Numbered from the stretch's first letter, positions 1 to 7,291 are shown. The stretch: DNA of 21,049 nucleotides from Sulfurimonas sp. (GCA_027063585.1 JAMORM010000170.1:1-21049), one strand, 5' to 3'. The notes: generated from the sequence alone by a model not told the origin. Numbers and translations: made by a program.

Positions 1-814
1 TACTCTGCTTCTTTTTATATATTTCATCTATAATGTGGCATAACTTCAAACCGTACAAAAAGATAATCCACGAAACATAAATCCATAAAAACAAAAACAT
101 CAAAATAGCAAAAGAGCCGTACATTGTCGTATAAGATTTGTTCAAAAAGACATAGTAAATAAAGGCATTTTTACTCACACTAAAAATTACAGAGACAATA
201 AATGAGCTGATGAGCGAAGCTTTCGGGTTTATTTTTGCATTGGCGGCAATTTGAAATATTAAAAAGAAAAGCCCCCAGATAATAACATAAGGAATCAAAG
301 GCAAAATATTCACTCCCGAGGTCAGCGAATTTGAAGCCATCAGTGTTGCAATATAACCCGTAATATAAAAAGAGACGCCAAGGGCAATAGGCGTCAGCGT
401 CAATAATGTCCAGTAGGTCGTTATGCTTTCCCATAAGGTTCTTGATTTTGCATGAAAAATTCTGTTTGCAATATACTCAAAATTTTTAAAAAACAAAAGT
501 GAGGAGACTAAAATTGCAATAAAACCGATAGCCCCCATCTTAGAAGAGTTTTGTAAAAATCCATTGATTTGCAACATCACGGTATCTGAATTGACCGGCA
601 TCAAATTTGAGAAAATAAAGCCCTGAATTTTTTCATAATAGTCTGCAAATGAGGGTAAAGAAGTTAAAATAGCCATAACAATAAGTAAGAGAGGAATAAT
701 GGTAAAAATCGTATAAAAACTCAAACTTGCCGCAAAAAGTGTCAACTCTTTGTCAACAAAAGAGCTGACAAAGAGTTGAATCGGTTTTAAATATTTTGTC
801 AGCTTTTCATTCAT
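1..814 (-). CDS. YihY/BrkB family inner-membrane protein (3' end beyond window)
   Basis: The open frame reads from ATG at 814-812 down to the window edge without a stop, giving 271 residues (MNEKLTKYLKPIQLF...). It has several long hydrophobic segments and the family's N-terminal signature, an amphipathic start followed by LTLFAASLSFYTIFTIIPLL. A conserved hydrophobic block near the C-terminus contains MYGSFAILMFLFLWIYVSW. This fits the YihY/virulence factor BrkB family (once misnamed ribonuclease BN), typically about 280-300 residues with six membrane spans, so little is probably missing. The molecular function of the family is unsettled. The start lies 6 bp past the glcD stop with no strong ribosome binding site, suggesting translation coupled to glcD in one operon. 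The in-frame ATG at 814 was chosen because the ATG at 810 is out of frame. Confidence 0.85.
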   Translation of the reverse strand, partial: MNEKLTKYLKPIQLFVSSFVDKELTLFAASLSFYTIFTIIPLLLIVMAILTSLPSFADYYEKIQGFIFSNLMPVNSDTVMLQINGFLQNSSKMGAIGFIAILVSSLLFFKNFEYIANRIFHAKSRTLWESITTYWTLLTLTPIALGVSFYITGYIATLMASNSLTSGVNILPLIPYVIIWGLFFLIFQIAANAKINPKASLISSFIVSVIFSVSKNAFIYYVFLNKSYTTMYGSFAILMFLFLWIYVSWIIFLYGLKLCHIIDEIYKKKQS

Positions 815-820
815 AACAAA

Positions 821-2206
821 CTAGTCAAGTCCCATTTTTGCAGGGTTTAAAATATTATTCGGGTCAAATGCTTTTTTAATTGATTTAAACAATGCCATCT
901 CCGCCTCACTAAATGCCATCTTCATATACGGTGCTTTTGCCAAACCTATGCCGTGTTCGCCGGAGAGTGTTCCGCCCAAGTCAATCGTTGCCTGAAAAAC
1001 CTCTTCAATGGCTTTATAGGCAATTTTCACCTGCTGGGGATCACTGCCGTCAACCATGACGTTGGTATGCACATTACCATCACCCGTATGTCCGAAACAT
1101 GGGATTTTTACATTGTATTTGTCTGCAATAGCATAAAACTTCTCGAGCAGTTCAGGCAGTGCCGAACGAGGAACCGTTACATCTTCATTAAGTTTTTTAC
1201 TGCCGTAAATACTGAGTGACGGGGAAGCATTACGACGCGCAAACCAGATATCTGCCGCCTCTTTGTCATCTTTTGCCACTTTAAAGTCACTACACCCGTT
1301 TTCACGAAAGACTTTTTCAATTTGTGCAAGTTGAAAATCCAAATCATCTTCAAGATTCCCATCAACATCCGTCACAAGCAAAGCACCTGCATCTATAGGC
1401 AGTCCTTTATGAAACGTCTCTTCTACGGCACGAATCGTTAAATTATCCAAAAACTCCATGGCAACAGGCGTAATTCCGCTCGCCATTGTTTTATAAACCG
1501 CTTCCATCGCATCATTCACGGTCGGAAATATTCCCATTGCCGTTTTCGTCAGTTTCGGCTTTGGAATAAGCTTGAGGGTTATCTCGGTAAGCACTGCCAA
1601 CGTGCCTTCACTCGCAATTAAAATACCGCTTATGTTATACCCTGCTACATCTTTGATGGTTCTTTTTCCCGCTCGTATTACTTCACCGTTTGGCAAAACT
1701 GCTCGCGTCGCCATCACATAATCTTTTGTAATACCATATTTTGCAGCACGCATGCCACCCGCATTTTCACTCACATTGCCGCCAATGGTAGAGTAATCCT
1801 GACTTGCAGGATCAGGCGGATAAAACAGCCCTACTTCTTCTACTTTCTTTTGCAAGTCCATATTAATAACGCCGGGTTGCACAACGGCTACCATATTTTT
1901 CATATCTATTTCAAGAATTTTATTCATATGTTTTTCCATCGCCAAGACTATGCCGCCTTTGCTTGGAAGTGCTCCACCGGTGAAGCCGGAACCTGCACCG
2001 CGAGGCACTATAATAATCTGATGTTCGTTACAATATTTGAGTATTTGACTGATATCCGCTTCATCTCTTGGAAACACAACCGCATCGGGTTCAAAATGTT
2101 CACGTGTCGCATCATACGAATACGCCAATAAGTGCGCCTTATCACTGTAAATATTATCTTCTCCGACAATATTTGTAAAATGTTTTATATGCTGCGTATC
2201 TATCAT
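821..2206 (-). CDS. glcD: GlcD-type FAD-linked oxidase (glycolate / D-lactate dehydrogenase subunit)
   Basis: This is a 461-residue flavoprotein of the GlcD/D-lactate dehydrogenase family, oxidising a 2-hydroxy acid and passing electrons to the respiratory chain. The FAD-binding type 4 domain is in the first half: PRGAGSGFTGGAL at 68-80, YPPDPASQDYSTIGGNVSEN at 129-148, and SEGTLAVLTE near 199-208. The C-terminal oxidase domain has FGHTGDGNVH at 371-380, GEHGIG at 416-421 and the terminal DPNNILNP. Length is normal for GlcD. Start ATG at 2206 is 1 bp after the upstream stop, with AGGA just before it, so it is cotranscribed with the PgbA-like gene. In Helicobacter pylori the same pair is HP0508-HP0509, from memory. 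Glycolate versus D-lactate as substrate cannot be settled from sequence. No glcE or glcF gene is visible. Confidence 0.9.
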   Translation of the reverse strand: MIDTQHIKHFTNIVGEDNIYSDKAHLLAYSYDATREHFEPDAVVFPRDEADISQILKYCNEHQIIIVPRGAGSGFTGGALPSKGGIVLAMEKHMNKILEIDMKNMVAVVQPGVINMDLQKKVEEVGLFYPPDPASQDYSTIGGNVSENAGGMRAAKYGITKDYVMATRAVLPNGEVIRAGKRTIKDVAGYNISGILIASEGTLAVLTEITLKLIPKPKLTKTAMGIFPTVNDAMEAVYKTMASGITPVAMEFLDNLTIRAVEETFHKGLPIDAGALLVTDVDGNLEDDLDFQLAQIEKVFRENGCSDFKVAKDDKEAADIWFARRNASPSLSIYGSKKLNEDVTVPRSALPELLEKFYAIADKYNVKIPCFGHTGDGNVHTNVMVDGSDPQQVKIAYKAIEEVFQATIDLGGTLSGEHGIGLAKAPYMKMAFSEAEMALFKSIKKAFDPNNILNPAKMGLD

Positions 2207-2207
2207 C

Positions 2208-3005
2208 TTATTTTCCTATTTCAAATTCATCCAACAAATAATGCAGTTTTGAATTACCGTTTTTTATGATTTCATAAAGTTTTTTATTTGTTTTATTGTT
2301 TTCTACCATTAACTCATAATAATGCGGTTCATAACTATCCATTCTACTACTTCCCGCGCCCCACCATGCAGAGTCTATATTGTCCACACGCGTATAAAAA
2401 GGAAGTTTTTCTTTTTTTTGCTTGAGTTTTGCATCACTGATACTTAAAATTTTAAAACTTTTTATATCAAGGGTATATACTTTTTGGTCTAAATATATAA
2501 ACAGCAAACCGACACTGCTCGCATCAGCCATCGCAGCAAAATCTTCTTTTGTCGGTGTAGGATGTCCGCGGAATGAAAGAATCGTTGCAAACAAATCCGG
2601 GTGAATCCATTGTGTCTTTACACTTTTTGCAATTTTATAATAAATCTCTTCATTAGGAGCAATAAGCAGCGAACGAGAGTAGCCAAATGCCAACTCAACC
2701 GTATCGCCAGGCTGAACCTGCCATTTTCCATGAGGCAGTGCATTATTTTGCAGTGCGGTAAATTCACTTATTTTTACAGTTGCCGTCTTTGTTTTAGCGT
2801 TAAAGCTCTGCACAACGGCATTTTTTAAAATAGCACTATGTTGGGGGCTTATATGGTGCACCACAAAACCGCTGACGCCGACATCTATTTTATCAATCTT
2901 AATTTTTACCGTTTCATTTTCATTATTCACCGAGGTGACCGGTGATTTTATAAGGGCGCCTAAGAGTTCAAAGGCAAGTATTGTGAGTAAAAGTATATAT
3001 TTCAT
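2208..3005 (-). CDS. Exported protein with PgbA-type N-terminal domain
   Basis: This 265-residue protein opens with a short hydrophobic export signal (MKYILLLTILAFELLGALI). The body resembles the N-terminal domain of the Helicobacter plasminogen-binding proteins PgbA/PgbB. It has an IDVGVSGFVVHH segment, a PGDTVELAFGYSRSLLIAPN segment (residues about 103-122), WIHPDLFATIL and a PTPTKEDF motif. H. pylori PgbA is considerably longer (about 450 residues) because of a lysine-rich C-terminal region, which is absent here. The present protein ends shortly after the conserved domain, in a single terminal lysine. The ancestral role is therefore probably not host plasminogen binding but an unknown envelope function. 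It is first gene of the operon with glcD and the YihY gene. The ATG has an AAGAAG-type binding site, and 21 bp upstream begins the inverted-repeat element at 3027-3299, so its promoter lies in or beyond that element. Confidence 0.72.
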   Translation of the reverse strand: MKYILLLTILAFELLGALIKSPVTSVNNENETVKIKIDKIDVGVSGFVVHHISPQHSAILKNAVVQSFNAKTKTATVKISEFTALQNNALPHGKWQVQPGDTVELAFGYSRSLLIAPNEEIYYKIAKSVKTQWIHPDLFATILSFRGHPTPTKEDFAAMADASSVGLLFIYLDQKVYTLDIKSFKILSISDAKLKQKKEKLPFYTRVDNIDSAWWGAGSSRMDSYEPHYYELMVENNKTNKKLYEIIKNGNSKLHYLLDEFEIGK

Positions 3006-3374
3006 GGTTCTTCTTTATTTTTTTATATAAGTGCCAGACCATAGTAAATGACATAATTCAATGAAAAAAGAGATAATAAAATATAAGGCGAAAGTCCGTA
3101 GGAGCTACTAGTAGCTTCAAGGGCTTTTAACGCAGTAGATTGTTATCTCTTTTTTTACCCGAAGGGCAACACATTTAAAAGATTCATCTTCTGCGTTAAA
3201 CTTAGGCTAACGATGCCAGCATCGCCAACCAAAGTTTGCCTTGAATCTAAACCTTTTAGATGTTGTTGAATATGTTATTTACTATGGTCTGGCACTTATG
3301 ATTATATCGAATAAACCTCAGACTAAGCCAAAATTTGATAATCTTTGCAAATTATTTATTATAGGCTTATATTT
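3006..3374. other. Divergent intergenic region dominated by an inverted-repeat element
   Basis: This 369-bp spacer separates the minus-strand PgbA-like operon from the plus-strand M23 peptidase gene. About 273 bp of it is the palindromic element described separately. The remainder is 21 bp next to the PgbA-like start and about 75 bp next to the peptidase start. No convincing open reading frame, tRNA or riboswitch was recognised. Promoters for both operons must lie inside the element, overlap its ends, or fit in the short flanks. The flank at 3300-3374 is AT-rich (for example ATTATAT at 3301-3307), but no clear -35/-10 pair could be assigned. Confidence 0.7.
3027..3299. mobile_element. MITE-like non-coding element with 34-bp terminal inverted repeats
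   Basis: The ends are inverted copies. The left end 3027-3060 and the right end 3266-3299 share ATAAGTGCCAGACCATAG and continue with TAAAT(G/A)ACAT and ATTCAA, with about one mismatch and one indel over 34 bp. The interior has further perfect pairings: 3064-3076 with 3143-3155 (13 bp), the 14-bp palindrome AGCTACTAGTAGCT at 3103-3116, 3126-3135 with 3191-3200 (10 bp), and a hairpin centred on CGATGC-CA-GCATCG at 3211-3224. There is no transposase. Size, long terminal repeats and lack of coding capacity suggest a miniature transposable element. A structured RNA or a RAYT-associated repeat are alternatives. No clear target duplication could be seen. Mobility is inferred from architecture only. 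Confidence 0.55.
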
Positions 3375-4565
3375 ATGATACGATTTTTCATACTTTTTTT
3401 ATTTACTACCTCCATCTTTGCTTCTGTGGTTGACAGATACAGATGGAACAACGGAGAGACATATTTAGATTTTTTGCAAAATAACAATCTTCCCGTACGA
3501 GAACTTTACTACAATCTGGACAAAGACGACCAAAGACTCACAGAAGAGATGCGTGCAGGTGTTCATTATCAGATCTTAAGAGATCCGCAAAAAAATATAG
3601 AACAAATACTGCTACCTCTCAATGATGAACTTCAGATTCATATATATAAAGACAAAAACAGTTACAAATTTGAAGCTATTCCTATCATCAGTACTACCAA
3701 AACCGAGGCTTTTTACACCACTATTACAAGCTCTCCAAATTACAATATTTTAAAAGAAACAGGATCAAAAAAACTTGCACAAATTTTCGTTTCAAGCTTT
3801 AAACACTCTCTAAACTTTAAAAACGACATACGAAAAGGCGATAAACTCGTTATGATTTATGAGCAAAAATACCGCCTTGGAGAGCCTTTTTCTATGCCGA
3901 CTTTAAAAGTTGCTATGATAGAAATGCGCCATAAAAAACATTTTATTTATCTCAATGACGACGGACGCTATTATGATGAGAAAGCCCATGAGGTTGAAGG
4001 GTTTTTACTTGCCCGTCCAGTTAGAGGGGCCAGAATATCATCCTATTTTACAAAGCGAAGATGGCACCCGATACTGCACAAATGGAAAGCACATTTAGGT
4101 GTTGATTATGCGGCAAGACGCGGTACACCGGTCATTGCTGCAGGTAGCGGAACTATAGTTTGGGCTTCAAGAATGGGTACATACGGCAATCTTATAAAAA
4201 TTCGTCATGCAGACGGTTACGAAACACGCTATGCTCACTTAAAATCATTTCGCAGAGGCATCCACCGAGGTAAACGTGTCAAAAAAGGACAAACCATTGC
4301 ATACGTCGGAACAACAGGACGCTCAACCGGTCCACACCTGCATTTTGAACTTAGAAAACGTGGACGGGCGATTAATCCGCTCAGAGTTGTGCAGGTAACG
4401 ACCAAAAAACTTAAAGGCAAAGAGAAAAAAGCGTTTATAAAATTGAAAAGAAATTATGACGAAAGCATAAATCTGCATTTAAACAACCAAACAACATATA
4501 TAAAACGTCCTCCTTTTGAACCAATGTCTTACATACACCTTTTGGATGAGAAAAAACATGGGTAA
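3375..4565 (+). CDS. M23 family metallopeptidase, HdpA/Csd3-like peptidoglycan endopeptidase
   Basis: Starting at ATG 3375 this is a 396-residue periplasmic protein with a signal peptide (MIRFFILFLFTTSIFASVVD). An N-terminal region with OapA/LysM-like character (to about residue 200) precedes a C-terminal LytM/M23 domain. Zinc and catalytic residues are visible: H240 and D244 in KAHLGVDYA, H287 in RYAHLK, and HLHFE at 321-325. Length and architecture match Helicobacter HdpA/Csd3 (about 400 residues), a D,D-endopeptidase/carboxypeptidase that trims crosslinks and affects helical cell shape. That gene also lies near pgbA in H. pylori. The frame opens upstream at a TTG (3345), but the ATG at 3375 places the signal peptide correctly and was preferred. 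The 3' end overlaps the Nudix start by 8 bp, implying a two-gene operon. Confidence 0.88.
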   Translation: MIRFFILFLFTTSIFASVVDRYRWNNGETYLDFLQNNNLPVRELYYNLDKDDQRLTEEMRAGVHYQILRDPQKNIEQILLPLNDELQIHIYKDKNSYKFEAIPIISTTKTEAFYTTITSSPNYNILKETGSKKLAQIFVSSFKHSLNFKNDIRKGDKLVMIYEQKYRLGEPFSMPTLKVAMIEMRHKKHFIYLNDDGRYYDEKAHEVEGFLLARPVRGARISSYFTKRRWHPILHKWKAHLGVDYAARRGTPVIAAGSGTIVWASRMGTYGNLIKIRHADGYETRYAHLKSFRRGIHRGKRVKKGQTIAYVGTTGRSTGPHLHFELRKRGRAINPLRVVQVTTKKLKGKEKKAFIKLKRNYDESINLHLNNQTTYIKRPPFEPMSYIHLLDEKKHG

Positions 4566-5127
4566 AATCACTGCTGTCACACCCCTGATAAATCCGCATT
4601 TTATAAAACCGATAGAAATACACTACATACAAAAGGGCAAAGAAAAAAAGTGGGAAGCCGTACTTTCACATGACAGTGTTGCCATACTGCTTTACCATAC
4701 GCAAAAAGAGGCTTTTGTTCTTGTCAAGCAACTCCGTGTCACCGTACTCAATAAAAACAAAAACAATGGTTATATGTATGAACTATGCGCCGGTATTGTA
4801 GATAAAGAGTGTTCCATAGAACAAATTGCCAAAGAAGAGATTCTTGAAGAGTGCGGCTATGATGTGCCTGTACAAAATTTAGAAAAAATAAGTGCTTTTT
4901 ACACAAGTGTAGGCATTTCGGGAACCTACCAGACACTCTATTATGCCGAGATCGATAAAAGTATGAAAATAAATGAAGGCGGCGGCTTGGAAGAAGAAGA
5001 GATAGAAGTGATTTACATTCCTGTATCTGAAGCAAAAAAGTTTATGTTTGATGAAAATTACCAAAAGACTACCGGTGTATCTTTGGCTTTTTACTGGTTT
5101 TTTGACACAAAAATAAGCCCACACTAA
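4558..5127 (+). CDS. Nudix hydrolase, NUDT14-like sugar-nucleotide pyrophosphatase
   Basis: This 189-residue Nudix protein hydrolyses nucleoside diphosphates linked to another moiety, probably ADP-ribose or UDP-sugars. The Nudix box spans residues 79-101 (GIVDKECSIEQIAKEEILEE). The first glutamate of the canonical GX5EX7REUXEEXGU is replaced by Cys84 and the arginine by Glu93, while the metal-binding EExxEE glutamates are kept. The nearest pattern I recall is mammalian NUDT14 (UDP-sugar pyrophosphatase), with a similar box followed by VGISGTYQTLYY, GGGLEEEEIEV and a KTTGVSLAFYWF-like end. Start ATG 4558 overlaps the peptidase stop by 8 bp with a GGATGAG site 7 bp upstream. The frame is open further upstream inside the peptidase gene, but that extension would be a shadow. 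The last codons (SPH-stop) lie inside a palindromic repeat unit (5115-5139). Confidence 0.85.
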   Translation: MGKITAVTPLINPHFIKPIEIHYIQKGKEKKWEAVLSHDSVAILLYHTQKEAFVLVKQLRVTVLNKNKNNGYMYELCAGIVDKECSIEQIAKEEILEECGYDVPVQNLEKISAFYTSVGISGTYQTLYYAEIDKSMKINEGGGLEEEEIEVIYIPVSEAKKFMFDENYQKTTGVSLAFYWFFDTKISPH

Positions 5128-5332
5128 AGTCTGGGTTCCAAATGCGTTGCCTAGACTTCTCGGAACCCGTACTTCAGTGCGGGCTTTGTGTCTTTAAAGA
5201 CGAAGGCCTAGGTTAAAACCTAGGTTCCGAGAAAACATCAAGCTTTTTTCTTAACTTAATGGCATTGACATAAAAGTCTGGGTTCCAAATGCGTTGCCTA
5301 GACTTCTCGGAAGCAAGGTTTTAACCTTGCCC
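5115..5332. repeat. Palindromic repeat cluster A between Nudix gene and priA
   Basis: Four palindromic units and one half unit lie tail to tail. They are at 5115-5139, 5160-5186 (inverse), 5205-5230, 5273-5286 (right half only) and 5307-5332 (inverse). Each is about 18 nt of hyphenated palindrome beside TTCC(GA). Stem cores are CCCACACTAAAGTCTGGG, CCCGTACTTCAGTGCGGG, CCTAGGTTAAAACCTAGG and GCAAGGTTTTAACCTTGC. An exact 40-bp segment is present twice (5126-5165 and 5273-5312). The first two units together form a 25-bp inverted repeat with four mismatches. The cluster lies between two convergent genes, so it may also act as a bidirectional terminator, though no strong T-tract is present. Confidence 0.85.
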
Positions 5333-5347
5333 ATTCGTCTTAAATGT

Positions 5348-7282
5348 TTATCCAAACTCAATTGGATCCATATCTACCTCAGCCAAATCAACTTTTGAGG
5401 CCTTGACTGCTTTTATAATATCTGTACTCTTATCAGCTCGCAGCAGTATCTCAAATCTGTATTTATTTGCCACTTTTTCAATAGCACATTTTTTTGCACC
5501 GACTATTTCTACACCTTTACATGTAAGAAGTTTATCATGCATTTTTCGCATCTGCTCTTGCGCTTTTGCTCCATTTTTATGAGCAAACAAAATACGACAA
5601 AGTTTTTTATACGGCGGATAGAGTTCTTGTCTAAAAAACTTCTCTTCTTCTAAAAAATTCTCATATTTATCTATATAATTTTTAAAAAACTCTTCATTAA
5701 AGGTCTGTACAATCACTTTAGCATCTTTTGCCCGTCCACTTCTTCCTGCTACCTGAATCAATGAAGAGAGCGCCTTTTCCCGCGCGCGATAATCACTCAT
5801 ATTGAGCATATTATCCATGCCCAGCACCACGGCAAGAGTCACGCCGTGATAATCATGTCCTTTTGAGAGCATCTGTGTACCTACTAAAATATCACTCTCT
5901 TTGTCGTTAAACCTTTTGAGTGCTTTTTTAAGTTTATTTGCCGTCGTAATGACGTCTCTGTCAAACTGTTCTATATTTGCTTTGGGTAAAAGCTCTTGTA
6001 AATTTTTCACTGCTTCTGCCGTTCCCAGTCTTGAACTACTCAAATTCGGGCTGTGACATTCAGGGCAGACCTGAGGAATCGCCTGCGTAAAATTACAATA
6101 ATGGCATTTCAGTGCGCGTGAATGCTGATGCACGCTCATACCGACACTACAAAAAGCACATTTTACGGTATGTCCGCAATCCTGACATTGTAAATATTTA
6201 AAGTTGGCACGTGTCGGTAAAAAAACGATAGACTGCTCTTTTTTTTCATATACTTTTTGTAAATTTTCAACAATTAAAGGAGAAAGGCTTTCCGCACTTT
6301 TTTCATAAATGAACTGCTTATCTGCACTGAAATGTCCGCCTTTGAGTCTATAATGAGGAAATTTTACATAAGAGTTCAGTGAAGGCGTTGCACTGCCGAG
6401 CACTACGGGAACTTCATAGAGTTTCCCCATGTATATGGCTAAATCCCTTGCATTATACCGAGGTCGAGAAGATGATTTATAACTCTCATCATGCTCTTCA
6501 TCTACAACAATAAATCCTAAGTTTTTTATGGGTAAAAACAGAGCCGAACGTGCACCTGCAATGATTTTTACCTCACCTGCATATATTTTTGCCAATGCTT
6601 TTTTCTTTGCCAAGGGGGTGAGTTTTGAATGCCACATAACAAAATCTTCCCCAAAATGCTCTTTGAGTCGTTTGGACATTTGCGGAGTAAGGGAGATTTC
6701 AGGCATTAAAAAGATGGATGTTTTACCCTCTTGTATCATCTGCTCAAAATATTTCATATACACTTCTGTTTTTCCGCTGCCTGTATCGCCGAAAAGGAGG
6801 GAGACTTTGTGTTGTTTTAAAAAGAACAATGCCTTTTTTTGTTTGGAGGAGAGTGTTATTTTAGAGGTGTGTTTTTGGCTTTCATGACGCACAGCCCAGG
6901 TTGAAACCTGGGTTCCGAATTGCTGTACAGCCCAGGTTGAAATCTGGGTTGCGCAAGAGTTGCCATGGTTTTTCGGAAGAAAGGTTTTAACCTTGCCCCA
7001 AAACGGCAACAGAACCGAAAAAGCATCACCCAATGAACAAATATAATAAGAAGAAATAAACTTAGCAAGTGTAATCTGCTTGGGTAAATAATAAAATTCA
7101 CTTATCTCTAAAATTTCGTTAGTGTTAAACTCAGGTTTTTCACATTCACTCAAAACAATACCATTTACGGTTCTGTTTCTTACATGTACGCTTACGCGTG
7201 TGCCTACTGGTATTTTATTGTCTGAGTGGTAAGTAAACGGCTCAAGAGGTGAGCCTACGATAGATATATTATAGTAGTTCAA
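5348..7282 (-). CDS. priA: Primosomal replication restart helicase PriA with in-frame repeat insertion
   Basis: PriA is a 3'-5' DNA helicase that reloads the replisome at stalled forks. The protein has 644 residues: an N-terminal fork-binding domain (1-95), Walker A GDTGSGKT at 165-172, DEEH at 261-264 and GSATPS. A zinc module has eight cysteines in four CxxC pairs (366/369, 375/378, 393/396, 406/409). Motifs V/VI include GTQMLSKGHDYHG and QVAGRSGR. The start is TTG at 7282, 9 bp after the upstream pilin stop. A TAA two codons upstream leaves no earlier option, and NYYNISIVGSPLEPFTY fits the family N-terminus. Residues about 96-135 are encoded by a palindromic repeat cluster (6877-6998), with the tandem motif TQ(I/V)STWAV. 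Without it the protein would be near 604 residues, close to what I recall for other Campylobacterota PriA. Catalytic motifs are intact, so it is probably functional. Confidence 0.93.
   Translation of the reverse strand: MNYYNISIVGSPLEPFTYHSDNKIPVGTRVSVHVRNRTVNGIVLSECEKPEFNTNEILEISEFYYLPKQITLAKFISSYYICSLGDAFSVLLPFWGKVKTFLPKNHGNSCATQISTWAVQQFGTQVSTWAVRHESQKHTSKITLSSKQKKALFFLKQHKVSLLFGDTGSGKTEVYMKYFEQMIQEGKTSIFLMPEISLTPQMSKRLKEHFGEDFVMWHSKLTPLAKKKALAKIYAGEVKIIAGARSALFLPIKNLGFIVVDEEHDESYKSSSRPRYNARDLAIYMGKLYEVPVVLGSATPSLNSYVKFPHYRLKGGHFSADKQFIYEKSAESLSPLIVENLQKVYEKKEQSIVFLPTRANFKYLQCQDCGHTVKCAFCSVGMSVHQHSRALKCHYCNFTQAIPQVCPECHSPNLSSSRLGTAEAVKNLQELLPKANIEQFDRDVITTANKLKKALKRFNDKESDILVGTQMLSKGHDYHGVTLAVVLGMDNMLNMSDYRAREKALSSLIQVAGRSGRAKDAKVIVQTFNEEFFKNYIDKYENFLEEEKFFRQELYPPYKKLCRILFAHKNGAKAQEQMRKMHDKLLTCKGVEIVGAKKCAIEKVANKYRFEILLRADKSTDIIKAVKASKVDLAEVDMDPIEFG
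6877..6998. repeat. Palindromic repeat cluster B inserted in frame in priA
   Basis: Three units of the family lie inside the priA coding sequence. They are 6893-6918 (core CCCAGGTTGAAACCTGGG), 6929-6954 (same core with one change, CCCAGGTTGAAATCTGGG) and 6973-6998 (inverse, AAGGTTTTAACCTT). Positions 6877-6918 match 8442-8483 in the intergenic cluster C at 36 of 42 positions, which marks one boundary of the inserted segment. The 6973-6998 end matches 5307-5332 almost exactly. On the coding strand the segment reads without stops and produces the repeated peptide TQISTWAV / TQVSTWAV. Confidence 0.88.
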
Positions 7283-7291
7283 TATTTATAA

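Noticed and set aside
180..434. 84-residue minus-strand open frame
   Set aside because: It is an out-of-frame shadow of the YihY/BrkB gene, which reads through the whole segment to the window edge.
2999..3055. Sigma-54 promoter at TGGCAC in the left end of the 273-bp element
   Set aside because: TGGCAC is present on the minus strand but no GC follows at the required 12-bp spacing.
3027..3299. tRNA or known riboswitch in the palindromic spacer
   Set aside because: No cloverleaf, CCA-like end or recognisable aptamer core was found. The inverted ends argue for an element.
3345..3374. Upstream TTG start for the M23 peptidase
   Set aside because: It would put a polar 10-residue extension before a standard signal peptide. 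ATG 3375 is better.
4516..4557. Longer N-terminus for the Nudix protein
   Set aside because: The extension lies entirely inside the peptidase gene in another frame, while ATG 4558 has a suitably spaced binding site.
5115..5332. Possible CRISPR array because of repeated short palindromes
   Set aside because: Units alternate in orientation, differ in stem sequence, have irregular spacing and no cas genes nearby.
6877..6998. priA as a pseudogene disrupted by repeats
   Set aside because: The insertion keeps the frame, adds no stop, lies between domains, and all helicase and zinc motifs are present.
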